Below are positions 33,059 to 44,294 of a stretch of DNA of 64,000 nt, in pieces (position 1 is the stretch's first letter; each line of letters starts with the position of its first letter). Under the pieces are notes generated by a model, which saw only the letters and a list, made by a program, of their open reading frames with translations, had not been told where the DNA came from and ran no database searches. Location of the stretch: the NCBI RefSeq assembly GCF_030269365.1, contig NZ_BSTF01000003.1, positions 62,001 to 126,000 of the forward strand. Direction: 5' to 3'. The stretch is from Lentzea sp. NBRC 102530 (lineage in GTDB: Bacteria > Actinomycetota > Actinomycetes > Mycobacteriales > Pseudonocardiaceae). The translations under genes were made by a program, and so were the position numbers.

Positions 33059-33792
33059 GCGGCACCCCGCACGGCCGTGAAGACGCCGAAGCTCGGGGAC
33101 GTGCGCAGCGGACCCCAGAACTCCTCGCCGCGGTCGTCGTCCGGCGTCACGGCCGGGTGCCTCGCGACGTCGAGACCGGCCCGGCTCAACGCGCCGTCGA
33201 ACACCCCGCGCTCCCAGTAGAAGGAGTCGAAGTCGAACGGCGGGTCGCCGAGCACGTGCACCCTGACCGGCTGCTTCACGTTCATCGTGCCGGTGCGGAC
33301 GACCTCGTAGCCGTAGCGGCCGTACTGGGCGAGCAGGTCCCAGTCGGCGTCCGGGTTCGGCACCAGCACGACGAGCCGGCCGTCGGGGGCGAGGTTCGCG
33401 GTCAGGTTAGTGATCATGGCGTCGAGGGCGGGCACGTCGTCCGCGTAGCCGAGCAGCCACACGGCCGTGACGACGTCGAACTCGCCGAGCACCGGCAGTT
33501 CCATCGCGTCGTGCTGCGCGTAGGTGATGCCGCGCGGTTCGCGGTTCTCGACGTACCGGGCGTAGCCGATCATCTCGCCGGCCGAGTCGACGCCGAGCAC
33601 GCGGGTGGCGCCGAGGTCGTGGAAGAGCCGCGCGTAGAACCCGGTCCCGCACGCGACGTCCAGCACCGACTTGCCGCGCAGGTCACCGACCGCGGACAGC
33701 AGCGTGGCGCGTTCGGCCAGGCCGGTCGGGATGTGCTTGGCGCGTTCGTAGATCGCACCCAGCGCGTCGTACTGATCGTCGCTCTTCGCCAT
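33055..33792 (-). CDS. Class I SAM-dependent methyltransferase
   Basis: ATG 33792 (MAKSDDQYDALGAIYERAK) is chosen over two earlier in-frame starts because AGGGTG lies six bases before it. The 245-residue protein has SAM motif I VLDVACGTGFYARLF, acidic ribose ligand GVDSAGEMIGYAR, and motif II/III region YAQHDAMELPVLGEFDVVTA and GRLVVLVPNPD. The substrate is unknown; small-molecule methyltransferases of this type are common. It is coupled to the kinase by GTGA and lies 10 bp after the ADP-ribosylglycohydrolase gene. Confidence 0.85.
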   Translation of the reverse strand: MAKSDDQYDALGAIYERAKHIPTGLAERATLLSAVGDLRGKSVLDVACGTGFYARLFHDLGATRVLGVDSAGEMIGYARYVENREPRGITYAQHDAMELPVLGEFDVVTAVWLLGYADDVPALDAMITNLTANLAPDGRLVVLVPNPDADWDLLAQYGRYGYEVVRTGTMNVKQPVRVHVLGDPPFDFDSFYWERGVFDGALSRAGLDVARHPAVTPDDDRGEEFWGPLRTSPSFGVFTAVRGAA

Positions 33793-33802
33793 GAACATCA
33801 CC

Positions 33803-35275
33803 CTAGGACGGTGGATACCGGACGAACCACTCCTGTCCCACGGGCGCGGCCTGCGAGGTCTCCAGGTCCCAGTCCGCCACCATCCGGTCGATGACCGGCC
33901 GGAACTGCACGCGCTCCACCCAGTCCGGGCGCAGTTCCTCGACCCCGTACAGCGCGCCGGCGAGGTTGCCGGCCATCGACGCCGTGGAGTCGTTGTCGCC
34001 GCCGTGGTTGACCGAGACGAGCAGCGCGTCGGTGGGGTTGTCGGTGGCCAGCACCGAGTACAACGCGATGGCGAGCGCCGTGTCGCCGACGCCTCCCCTG
34101 CCGATCTCCTCGACCTTCGCGACGCTCGGGTCGCCGGACGCGGCGAGTTCCAGCGCGTGCTCGATGCCGGCGACGACCTCCTCGTGGCCCTCGCGACGGA
34201 CCAGGGAGTCGATGGCGACGTCCAGGGCGGCGGGCAACGCCTTGCCGCGCAACAACTGGTGGACGAGCACGGCGAACACGCCCGCCGACAGGTAGCCGCT
34301 CGGGTGGCCGTGGGTCAGGGCCGCGTTGGCCGCCGCGAGCGCGAACACGACGACCGGGTCCTCGCCGGTCAGGGCGACCGGCGCGACCCGCATGGCGCCG
34401 CCGCAGCCCTTGGAGTCGTTGACGGGCTTGGTGATCGTCGCGTGCTCGCCGGTGCGGGCGTACTCCTGCAACGCGCTCGTGCAGGTGAGGCCGGGGGCGC
34501 GCATCCGGAAGAGTTCCTGGTGCGAGACGAGCCAGCCGTCGGGTTCGTCCGCCGTGGAGTGAACGCCGCGGGCCTTCTCCCACGGCGTTTTCTGCGTGTG
34601 CAGCCAGCGCTGGTAGGCGTTCTGCGTGATGCCGGTGAGGTCGCGTTCGCCGGTGATCCGTTCCCGCACGTGCGCGCGGATGACCGCCTCGAACGTGAAC
34701 AGCGTCATCTGCGTGTCATCGGTGATGTCCGGCTTCTCCGGCAGGTCGGTGATGCCGTCGGGGCCGTGCCGTTCGTACACGACCTCCATCGGCAGGTTCT
34801 CGGTGTTCGCGCCGAGCGCGTCCCCGATCGCACCGCCGACGAGGCAGCCGCGCAGCCGGGAGTTGTTGTGCGGCACCAGGAAGAAGCGGCGGCCGGCGTC
34901 GTCGAGCCACCGGCTCGCCTCGCGGGTGGCGGCCGGGCGTTCGGCGCACCCGCAGATCTGCATGTGCTGCGCGGCGGCGTCACCGAGTTCCACGAAGTCG
35001 AACTCGGCCTCGAACGGCAGGCCGGGGTTGACGTGGATGCGCGGCTTGGACGCGATCAGCCTGCTCAGGATCGTGTGCAACGGCAGGCGGATCCACTGCT
35101 CGACGCCCGCGGGCAGCCGCGACTCGTCGGTGTAGACGCGCAGCACGTCGGACTCGCTCAGCAGCACCTCGCCGGGCAGCAGCACCTCGCCGTGCGCCGC
35201 GTGGTGGCCGAAGCCGCTCACGTCGCCCTCGTAGTCGTGCAGCAGCTGTTCCATCGGCGTCAGCGGGCTCACCAC
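33803..35275 (-). CDS. ADP-ribosylglycohydrolase family protein with N-terminal extension
   Basis: A 490-residue protein. From about residue 140 it is a full ADP-ribosylglycohydrolase (DraG/ARH) domain: RLRGCLVGGAIGDALGANTE, metal ligands in DITDDTQMTLFT and HGGDNDSTASMAGNLAGALYG, plus SKGCGGAMRVAPVAL and LTHGHPSGYLSA. These enzymes remove ADP-ribose from protein or cleave related N-glycosides using two metal ions. The first 140 residues (WIRLPLHTILSRLIASKPRIH; LGDAAAQHMQICGCAERPAA) form an extra domain I do not recognise. It overlaps the preceding degenerate homolog by 7 bp. Confidence 0.87.
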   Translation of the reverse strand: MVSPLTPMEQLLHDYEGDVSGFGHHAAHGEVLLPGEVLLSESDVLRVYTDESRLPAGVEQWIRLPLHTILSRLIASKPRIHVNPGLPFEAEFDFVELGDAAAQHMQICGCAERPAATREASRWLDDAGRRFFLVPHNNSRLRGCLVGGAIGDALGANTENLPMEVVYERHGPDGITDLPEKPDITDDTQMTLFTFEAVIRAHVRERITGERDLTGITQNAYQRWLHTQKTPWEKARGVHSTADEPDGWLVSHQELFRMRAPGLTCTSALQEYARTGEHATITKPVNDSKGCGGAMRVAPVALTGEDPVVVFALAAANAALTHGHPSGYLSAGVFAVLVHQLLRGKALPAALDVAIDSLVRREGHEEVVAGIEHALELAASGDPSVAKVEEIGRGGVGDTALAIALYSVLATDNPTDALLVSVNHGGDNDSTASMAGNLAGALYGVEELRPDWVERVQFRPVIDRMVADWDLETSQAAPVGQEWFVRYPPS

Positions 35276-35832
35276 GACCTCCGGTACAGCTCTTCGGCGA
35301 TCTCCCGGACGTCGTGCTCGGGACCGCCCTGCAACGCACCGGCGACGGCACGGGCGACCCCGCGTCCCTCACCGCGCACGGCCTGCGCCAACGCACCCGC
35401 GGCCGTGCACGGGTCGGCGTCCGGAGGGTCGAGTTCCTGGGCCGTGAAGAGGTGCGCGGCCAGCGTGATCACGGCGTCGGCGGCCGGTGAGCCGGGGCCG
35501 TGGGTGAGGGCGACGAGGTCGCGGATCCGGTCCTCGTCGAGCCGGGCGACGGCGGCGGGCAGCGCCCAGATCAACGCGCCGGGCCCCTGCGAGGTGATCT
35601 TGCCGCGGTAGGTGTTCCTGCCGATGTCACGGGCGCCCTGCCGCGACACGAGATCGGGTTGCACGCCGGGCTCCGCGGCCCACTGCGCCAACGCCGCCGC
35701 CGGGTCCTCCGCCGAACACGCGACCAGCTGGCCGACGAGTCCTGTTCGGACACCCGCGCCGAAAGCGAAACCCTGGTAGGCGGCCACGACCTGCGAGAGG
35801 CGGGGCGGCCTGATCCACTCAATGTCCCCCAT
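35269..35832 (-). CDS. Shortened, metal-site-lacking ADP-ribosylglycohydrolase-like protein
   Basis: A 187-residue protein that reads like a reduced ADP-ribosylglycohydrolase: VVAAYQGFAFGAGVRTGLVG corresponds to the GCLVGGAIGDALG start, SQGPGALIWALPAAVA to GGAMRVAPVAL, and LTHGPGSPAADAVITLAAHL to LTHGHPSGYLSAGVFAVLVH of the next gene. The DDT metal motif and the C-terminal GDNDS motif are absent, so hydrolase activity is unlikely. It may be a regulatory partner or a decaying duplicate. It is the first gene of the operon, with a hairpin touching its start codon. Confidence 0.65.
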   Translation of the reverse strand: MGDIEWIRPPRLSQVVAAYQGFAFGAGVRTGLVGQLVACSAEDPAAALAQWAAEPGVQPDLVSRQGARDIGRNTYRGKITSQGPGALIWALPAAVARLDEDRIRDLVALTHGPGSPAADAVITLAAHLFTAQELDPPDADPCTAAGALAQAVRGEGRGVARAVAGALQGGPEHDVREIAEELYRRSW

Positions 35833-35862
35833 CGCCGCCAGACCCTACCGGGCCTGGCGGCG
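35833..35862 (-). terminator. Hairpin between asd and the ADP-ribosylglycohydrolase operon
   Basis: A 9-bp inverted repeat CGCCGCCAG (35833-35841) / CTGGCGGCG (35854-35862) fills most of the 47-bp gap after asd on the minus strand. It can end lysC-asd transcription. One arm directly abuts the next ATG (35832), so translational masking of that start is also possible. Confidence 0.55.
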
Positions 35863-35879
35863 AGGCGAGACCGCAGAAC

Positions 35880-36944
35880 TCAGAGGCGCTTCGCGAGCTC
35901 TTCCGCGACCTCGTAGGTGTTGAGCGCCGCACCCTTGCGCAGGTTGTCACCGCACACGAAGAAGTCCAGCGTGTTCGGGAAGTCCAGCGCCTGGCGGACG
36001 CGGCCCACGTACGTCGGGTCGCCGCCCACGACGTCGGCCGGCGTCGGGAACTTCTTCGCCGCCGGGTCGTCGATCAGCACGATCGTCGGCTGCGACTCGA
36101 AGATCTTGTGCGCGGCCTCGACGGTGACCTCGCGCGCGAACGTCGCGTGGACCGACAGCGAGTGCGTGGTGACGACCGGGACGCGCACGCACGTCGCGGA
36201 GACCTTCAGGTCCGGGATGCCGAGGATCTTGCGGGCCTCGTTGCGGACCTTGAGCTCCTCCGACGACCAGCCGTCGTCCTTGAGCGAACCGGCCCACGGC
36301 ACCACGTTCAGCGCCAGCGGAGCGGGGAACGGCGAGTCCTCGGAGGTGAGACCGGCGGCGGCGAGCGCCTCGGCCACGTCACCCGCGACGACACCCGCTT
36401 CCTTGCCCGCGAGCGCCGCGATCTCGGCGTACAGGCGGTCGATGCCGGACTGGCCGGCACCGGAGGCGGCCTGGTAGGAGGCGACGACGAGTTCCTTGAG
36501 CTCGAACTCGCGGTGCAACGCGCCCAGCGCCGCCATCATCGACAGCGTCGTGCAGTTCGGGTTCGCGATGATGCCGCGCGGGCGGTTGTCGATCTGGTCG
36601 GCGTTGACCTCGGGCACGACCAGCGGCACGTCGGCGTCCATCCGGAACGCGCCGGAGTTGTCGATCGCGATGGCGCCGCGCTCGGCGGCGATCGGGGCCC
36701 ACTCGGCGCTGATCTCGTCCGGCACGTCGAACATCGCGATGTCCACGCCGTCGAACGCCTCGGGCGAGAGCGCGACGACCGTGAGGTCCTGGCCCCGCAC
36801 GTTGATCTTCTTGCCCGCCGACCGCGCCGACGCGATCAGCCGCACCTCGCCCCACGGGAAGTCGGAGCGGGTGTTCATGATGTCGATCATCACGGTGCCG
36901 ACGGCACCGGTCGCGCCCACCAGCGCGAGTACAGGCGCGGTCAT
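35880..36944 (-). CDS. asd: Aspartate-semialdehyde dehydrogenase
   Basis: A 354-residue enzyme with the NADP-binding loop [19 protein letters not shown] and the active-site Cys131 in [16 protein letters not shown]. Other conserved parts are [20 protein letters not shown] and [15 protein letters not shown]. It reduces aspartyl phosphate to the semialdehyde for lysine, diaminopimelate, threonine and methionine. ATGA overlap with lysC shows one operon, the normal actinobacterial ask-asd arrangement. Confidence 0.96.
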   Translation of the reverse strand: MTAPVLALVGATGAVGTVMIDIMNTRSDFPWGEVRLIASARSAGKKINVRGQDLTVVALSPEAFDGVDIAMFDVPDEISAEWAPIAAERGAIAIDNSGAFRMDADVPLVVPEVNADQIDNRPRGIIANPNCTTLSMMAALGALHREFELKELVVASYQAASGAGQSGIDRLYAEIAALAGKEAGVVAGDVAEALAAAGLTSEDSPFPAPLALNVVPWAGSLKDDGWSSEELKVRNEARKILGIPDLKVSATCVRVPVVTTHSLSVHATFAREVTVEAAHKIFESQPTIVLIDDPAAKKFPTPADVVGGDPTYVGRVRQALDFPNTLDFFVCGDNLRKGAALNTYEVAEELAKRL

Positions 36945-37459
36945 CGTCCAGTCCCTGCGTAAACGACGGCCTCTTCGTCGGTGCCCAGGTCGAACGCGTC
37001 GTGCAGGGCACGGACGGCGTCGTCGAGCTGGGTGTCGCGGCAGATGACCGAGATGCGGATCTCCGAGGTGGAGATGATGTCGATGTTGACGCCGGCCGTG
37101 GCCAGCGCCTCGCAGAACGTCGCCGTGACGCCGGGGTGCGAGCGCATGCCCGCGCCGATCAGCGACACCTTGCCGACGTGCTCGTCGTAGAGGACCTGGT
37201 CGAACCCGATCTCACCACGGGCCTTCTCCAGCGCCGCCACGGCGCGCGGGCCGTCGTCCTTGGACAGCGTGAACGTGATGTCCGTGCGGCCGGACGCCGC
37301 CTGGGACACGTTCTGCACGACCATGTCGATGTCGAGTTCCGCCTGCGCGACGACGCGGAAGATCTTGGCCGCGATGCCGGGGTGGTCGGGAACCGCCGTC
37401 ACGGTGATTTTGGCCTCGGACCGGTCGTGCGCGACGCCGGTGATCATCGCCTGTTCCAC
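36941..37459 (-). other. Internal translation start for aspartokinase beta subunit
   Basis: Within lysC, a GTG at 37459 ([20 protein letters not shown]) is preceded by GGAGGACC at normal spacing. Actinobacterial lysC is known to give a separate in-frame beta subunit, essentially the ACT domains, from such an internal start, and the enzyme is an alpha2beta2 complex. The 172-residue product here is inferred from that precedent. Confidence 0.45.
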
Positions 37460-38206
37460 GGGAAGGTCCTCCACTGAACCGGACACGATGGTTCCGGTCT
37501 TGTTGCTGAACGACGAACGGACGTGCACGGGGACGTTGTAGCGCCGGGCGTACTCCACGCAGCGGAGCATCAGCACCTTGGCGCCACAGGCGGCCATCTC
37601 GAGCATTTCCTCGTAGGTGATCGTGTCGAGCTTCTTCGCGTTCGGCACGATGCGCGGGTCGGCGGTGTAGACGCCGTCCACGTCGGTGTAGATCTCGCAC
37701 ACGTCGGCCTTCGTCGCCGCCGCGAGCGCCACCGCGGTGGTGTCGCTGCCGCCACGGCCGAGCGTGGTGATCTCCTTGGAGTCCTGGGAGACGCCCTGGA
37801 AGCCCGCGACGATCGCGATGGCCCCCTCGGACGTCGCGTCCTGGATCCGGCTCGGTGTCACGTCGATGATCCGCGCTTTGCCGTGCACCGACGTCGTGAT
37901 CACGCCTGCCTGCGAGCCCGTGTAGGAGCGCGCCTCGGCACCGAGCGAGTGGATCGCCATCGCGAGCAGCGACATCGAGATCCGCTCACCCGAGGTGAGG
38001 AGCATGTCGAGTTCACGCACGGGCGGAACCGGCGAGACCTGGCGGGCGAGATCGAGCAGTTCGTCAGTCGTGTCCCCCATGGCGGACACGACGACAACGA
38101 CGTCGTTCCCCGCCTTTTTGGTCGCGACGACGCGCTCGGCCACGCGTTTGATCCGCTCGGCGCTTCCCACCGATGAACCGCCGTACTTCTGGACGACGAG
38201 CGCCAC
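36941..38206 (-). CDS. lysC: Aspartate kinase (alpha subunit, with two ACT domains)
   Basis: A 421-residue enzyme. The kinase domain begins [20 protein letters not shown] and contains [17 protein letters not shown]; the C-terminal third has two ACT domains ([19 protein letters not shown] and [19 protein letters not shown]) for feedback by lysine and threonine. Length and pattern equal the Corynebacterium LysC alpha subunit. GTG 38206 follows AGGAGG. It is the first gene of the lysC-asd operon and is divergent from the mannosyltransferase-like gene. Confidence 0.96.
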   Translation of the reverse strand: MALVVQKYGGSSVGSAERIKRVAERVVATKKAGNDVVVVVSAMGDTTDELLDLARQVSPVPPVRELDMLLTSGERISMSLLAMAIHSLGAEARSYTGSQAGVITTSVHGKARIIDVTPSRIQDATSEGAIAIVAGFQGVSQDSKEITTLGRGGSDTTAVALAAATKADVCEIYTDVDGVYTADPRIVPNAKKLDTITYEEMLEMAACGAKVLMLRCVEYARRYNVPVHVRSSFSNKTGTIVSGSVEDLPVEQAMITGVAHDRSEAKITVTAVPDHPGIAAKIFRVVAQAELDIDMVVQNVSQAASGRTDITFTLSKDDGPRAVAALEKARGEIGFDQVLYDEHVGKVSLIGAGMRSHPGVTATFCEALATAGVNIDIISTSEIRISVICRDTQLDDAVRALHDAFDLGTDEEAVVYAGTGR

Positions 38207-38286
38207 CGACCTGACCTCCTTCGCGCGACTAAAACCCCACGTCGAAGGCAGCCTACCCGGACCACCTGGTGAGACTCTGGAGCCGT

Positions 38287-38323
38287 GATGCGCATGACTA
38301 CACCGTGAGATGCGCCTGACTAC
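38287..38323. repeat. Direct repeat in the lysC/mannosyltransferase divergent promoter
   Basis: GATGCGCATGACTAC (38287-38301) and GATGCGCCTGACTAC (38309-38323) differ in one base and are 22 bp apart, about two helical turns. The second runs into TACTCT (38321-38326), the probable -10 box of the gene at 38333, so the repeats are placed like a regulator site. Confidence 0.6.
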
Positions 38324-38332
38324 TCTGTCCGG

Positions 38333-39556
38333 GTGTCGTCAGGTGTCGATGTCGTGGAGGCCCCAGCAGCCGTGCATGAGAGCAGTGCGCGCTCGCGGAT
38401 GGCCGATGCGCTCAGACACCCGGCGGCCCTGTGGACGGCGCCCGCCCTCGTCTACCTGTTCGTCCGCCAGGTCGGCCTCTTCGTCCTGCAACTCGTCGTC
38501 GAGTACCAGAACGAGCTGACCGGCAAGGCCGACACCTCCGTCGGCAACCTCAAGTCGTGGGACGGCGACTGGTTCCTCGGCATCGCCGCCGGCGGCTACC
38601 ACGGGGTGCCCGCGCCGCCGTACGACGCGTTCGGCCGCCGCACCGCCGAGACGCCGCTGGCGTTCTTCCCCGGCTACCCGGCGCTGATCAGGTGGGTCGA
38701 CGGGCTGCCCGGCGTGGACGTGGTCGGCGCGGCGTTCGCGGTCAGCCTGATCAGCGGCGTGTTCTGCGCCTACGGCCTGTTCGTGCTCGGCCGGGTCGTG
38801 CGGGACGGGTCCTCGCGCACCGGGTTGATCCTGGTGACGTTGTTCGCGGCGTCGCCGATGGCCGTGGTCCTGTCGATGACCTACTCCGAGGCGACGTTCT
38901 GCGCGTTCGCGGTGTGGGCGCTGGTGGGCGTGGTCAAGAAGCGCTGGATCCTCGCCGGGGTGTGCTGCGCGGCGGCGGGCCTGGTCCGTCCGACGGCGGC
39001 CGCGTTGATCGTCGCGGTGGGGCTCGCCGCGCTGGTCGCGGTCATGGCCGACAAGCGCGACTGGCGGGCCTGGGTGGGCGGCGCCCTCGCCCCGCTGGGT
39101 CTGCTGGGCTACCTCGGCTGGGTCGGCGTGCAGACCGGGGACGTCATGGGCTGGTTCGGCGTGCAGCAGCGCGGGTGGGGCTCGAAGTTCGACGGCGGCG
39201 CGGCCACGTGGGAGTTCGTCGGGGACCACCTGGGCAACCCGCGGTCCGTGCTGGAGACCGGGACCGTGTGGCTGCTGGCGTTCGCGATCGTGCTGGTGTT
39301 CTACGCGTTCCAGCGGCGGCTCGAATGGCCGTTGATCGTCTACGGGATCGGTGTGCTCGTGATGGACATCGGCTCGAACGGCCTGATGAACTCGAAGGCG
39401 CGGCTCCTGCTGCCGGCTTTCACGTTGTTGTTGCCGCTCGCGTTGGTGCTGGCGCGGCGCCGGCCGTCGACCGTGCTGACGGTGCTGGGGATGGCGACGC
39501 TGTTCAGCGCCTGGTTCGGGGCCTACTCGCTCGCCGTTTGGCAGTATGCGATCTGA
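38333..39556 (+). CDS. Integral membrane mannosyltransferase-like protein (PIG-V type)
   Basis: A 407-residue protein with about ten membrane helices. After a polar N-terminus and a first helix comes the acidic catalytic-loop motif [17 protein letters not shown], followed by [15 protein letters not shown], both typical of PIG-V/GT-C family mannosyltransferases that use polyprenyl-phosphate sugars on the outer membrane face. It may act in lipomannan-like glycolipid or protein O-glycosylation. GTG 38333 lies 6 bp after TACTCT, suggesting a leaderless mRNA. The stop overlaps the nitroreductase start (TGATG). Confidence 0.8.
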   Translation: MSSGVDVVEAPAAVHESSARSRMADALRHPAALWTAPALVYLFVRQVGLFVLQLVVEYQNELTGKADTSVGNLKSWDGDWFLGIAAGGYHGVPAPPYDAFGRRTAETPLAFFPGYPALIRWVDGLPGVDVVGAAFAVSLISGVFCAYGLFVLGRVVRDGSSRTGLILVTLFAASPMAVVLSMTYSEATFCAFAVWALVGVVKKRWILAGVCCAAAGLVRPTAAALIVAVGLAALVAVMADKRDWRAWVGGALAPLGLLGYLGWVGVQTGDVMGWFGVQQRGWGSKFDGGAATWEFVGDHLGNPRSVLETGTVWLLAFAIVLVFYAFQRRLEWPLIVYGIGVLVMDIGSNGLMNSKARLLLPAFTLLLPLALVLARRRPSTVLTVLGMATLFSAWFGAYSLAVWQYAI

Positions 39557-40116
39557 TGAACGAGCTGATCTCCGCGCGGCGCAGCCCTCGTGCGTTCGAC
39601 GCCTCCGCGACCGTGTCCGACGCTGATCTGCGGGTTCTGCTGGAGGCCGCCCGGTGGGCGCCTTCGCACGGCAACACGCAGCCCGCGCGGTTCGTCGTCG
39701 GGCACCGGGGGTCGCCGACGTTCGACGCGATCTTCGAGACCCTGACGCGAGGCAACAGGACCTGGGCTTTTCGGGCGTCGGTGCTGCTGATCGGGTGCGT
39801 GATGACCGCGGACGACCGCGGCGACATCCCCAACGTCGAGTTCGGCCTGGGGCTCGCGATGGAGAACATCGCGTTGCAGGCCGTCGACCTGGGGCTCATC
39901 ACGCACATGATGGGCGGCTTCGACAAGGCCGCCGCCGCCTCGGCCTTCGAGCTGCCTCCTGACGCGCGTCCGCTGGTGGCCATGGCGGTGGGGCGTCCGG
40001 GCGCGCTGTCCGACCTGCCCGAGGACCTGCAGGCCCGCGAGCAGCGGGAACGCACGCGCCTGCCGTTGTCGGAGACCGTGTTCACCGGCGTCTGGGGCCA
40101 GTCACAGTTCGGTTGA
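39556..40116 (+). CDS. Nitroreductase-family FMN oxidoreductase
   Basis: ATG 39556 overlaps the previous stop and gives 186 residues. FMN-binding features: ISARRSPRAFDASATV, ARWAPSHGNTQPARFVVG and LGLAMENIALQAVDLGLITHMMGGFD, all typical of the nitroreductase fold. It reduces nitro compounds, quinones or flavins with NAD(P)H. Coupling to the glycosyltransferase gene appears to be positional only. It overlaps the convergent Nudix gene by 15 bp. Confidence 0.9.
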   Translation: MNELISARRSPRAFDASATVSDADLRVLLEAARWAPSHGNTQPARFVVGHRGSPTFDAIFETLTRGNRTWAFRASVLLIGCVMTADDRGDIPNVEFGLGLAMENIALQAVDLGLITHMMGGFDKAAAASAFELPPDARPLVAMAVGRPGALSDLPEDLQAREQRERTRLPLSETVFTGVWGQSQFG

Positions 40117-40602
40117 GAAGTACTTCGTCGCCACCTCGTTGTGCAGCGGGAACGCCAGCGGCACGCAGTCGAAGATGATCGTCCGCTCGGAGGCCTCGTC
40201 GTTGGGCACGAACGGCGGCATGTCCTCGGCGTTGATGGCGGGCGCGGTGGCGAACATCAGCACCGTCCCCCCGTCCGGCGTCGAGACGAAGTGCAACGGC
40301 CGCAGGTCGTCCGGCGGGATGCGCACGCCGGCTTCCTCTTCGAGTTCCCGCACCGCGCTCTGCTGCCAGGACTCGCCGCGGTCCATGAACCCGCTGACGA
40401 ACGCCAGCTCACCGACCGGCGGAATGGCCCTGCGGACCGTGAGCAGCCCCGTGCGGTGCCCGTCCTTGACCGGCACCAACAGGACCACGACGGGCGATGG
40501 GTTCGCCCAGACCATGTGCCCGCACTGACCGCACGCGCGCGGGTACGCGGCCGTGTCGGCGTACGGGGCACCACAGCTGTTGCAAAAGTCGTCACGCGCC
40601 AT
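40102..40602 (-). CDS. Zinc-ribbon Nudix hydrolase
   Basis: A 166-residue protein. An N-terminal zinc ribbon (CNSCGAPYADTAAYPRACGQC, two CxxC knuckles) precedes a complete Nudix box GFMDRGESWQQSAVRELEEEAGV (G-x5-E-x7-RE-x2-EE-x-G). The ribbon plus Nudix layout resembles NudC-type NADH pyrophosphatases but is much shorter, so the substrate may be NADH, ADP-ribose or another nucleotide sugar. It overlaps the nitroreductase gene tail to tail. Confidence 0.88.
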   Translation of the reverse strand: MARDDFCNSCGAPYADTAAYPRACGQCGHMVWANPSPVVVLLVPVKDGHRTGLLTVRRAIPPVGELAFVSGFMDRGESWQQSAVRELEEEAGVRIPPDDLRPLHFVSTPDGGTVLMFATAPAINAEDMPPFVPNDEASERTIIFDCVPLAFPLHNEVATKYFSTEL

Positions 40603-40612
40603 GTGTTGGAAC

Positions 40613-40900
40613 CTAGTTCAGGCGCCTAACGAGCTTAAGGACGATCGCTCGAACGCCGAGCCAGAAGAGCGCCGCCAGCCCGAAGTTGACGATCACCTTG
40701 AGCTTGGCGTCCTCGGGGTCGAACAGGTCCCGGAAGGCGAGCGCGAGGGGCTCCGCGAGTTCCTTGACCGTGGTGGTGATGGGGTTCGCCGGGTTGGCTC
40801 CGCCGACGGTGAGCACGACGTGGACGACGAGCAGCACCGCCAGCGCGAGGCCGACCCAGCTGATGATTCCGGCGGCGATCCCGACCGCACGAGTCCGCAT
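40613..40900 (-). CDS. Small two-helix membrane protein, paralog 2
   Basis: A 95-residue protein with membrane helices at about 10-30 (GIISWVGLALAVLLVVHVVL) and 70-88 (NFGLAALFWLGVRAIVLKL), separated by a conserved segment KELAEPLALAFRDLFDPED. It aligns along its full length with the next upstream gene: SLAEPLALFFPGLFG and NYGLAAVFWLVV. No described family is recognised with certainty. The pair lies between the Nudix gene and leuA. Confidence 0.7.
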   Translation of the reverse strand: MRTRAVGIAAGIISWVGLALAVLLVVHVVLTVGGANPANPITTTVKELAEPLALAFRDLFDPEDAKLKVIVNFGLAALFWLGVRAIVLKLVRRLN

Positions 40901-40918
40901 ACCGCCGGAATCTACTAC

Positions 40919-41215
40919 TCAGTAGCGCGACACCGCACGTGCGAGCAGACCGGTCACAACCAGCCAGAACACGGCTGCGAGACCGTAGTTCAGGAAGACG
41001 TCGAGGTTGTAGTTGCCGGTGCCGAACAGTCCTGGGAAGAACAGCGCCAGGGGCTCGGCGAGGGACTGGACGAACTTGAAGAAGGCGTTTCCCTGGTTCG
41101 CACCAAGGATGATCATCAAGATGTAGAGCACCTCGATGAGGGCGAAGAGCGCGCCGATGCCGCTGATCACGCGGGAAGCCGTGCCGCGGCCACTGGTGGT
41201 ACGTAATCTGGACAT
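40919..41215 (-). CDS. Small two-helix membrane protein, paralog 1
   Basis: A 98-residue protein with helices ISGIGALFALIEVLYILMIIL and NYGLAAVFWLVVTGLLARAV, and a conserved LAEPLALFFPGLF motif in the loop. The distance of 18 bp to its paralog and the shared direction suggest an operon formed by tandem duplication. The loop begins with GAN in both proteins (GANQGNAF, GANPANPI). Function unknown. Confidence 0.7.
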   Translation of the reverse strand: MSRLRTTSGRGTASRVISGIGALFALIEVLYILMIILGANQGNAFFKFVQSLAEPLALFFPGLFGTGNYNLDVFLNYGLAAVFWLVVTGLLARAVSRY

Positions 41216-41409
41216 GGCTGTTCAATTCCCGGCTGCGCGCACCCCAAAACTTGCGAACTGACCTGCTTTGCGCAGGTGAGGCCGGATGGAGCAACCGCAG
41301 ATCCGCCGTGCGGCGACGTCGGGCGAATCGGGCGGAGTCCCCCGCGGTGTGTCCCACGATCCGGTCGTCGAGTTCCATCGGGCCCGCCTCTGTGGCTAGG
41401 CTGTCCGGC

Positions 41410-41439
41410 GTGTGGCGTTCCCTCCTGCTTCGCTGCCGT

Positions 41440-41451
<12 letters not shown>
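41410..41451 (+). CDS. leuL: leuA leader peptide (leucine-rich)
   Basis: A 13-codon frame starting at GTG 41410 reads MWRSLLLRCRDGV and ends with TGA at 41449. Three consecutive Leu codons in a short frame just before leuA are the hallmark of leucine attenuation, known for actinobacterial leuA. The -10 box TAGGCT (41397-41402) ends 7 bp before the GTG, so the leader mRNA seems to start at the peptide start codon. Confidence 0.75.
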
Positions 41452-44290
<2,839 letters not shown>

Positions 44291-44294
<4 letters not shown>

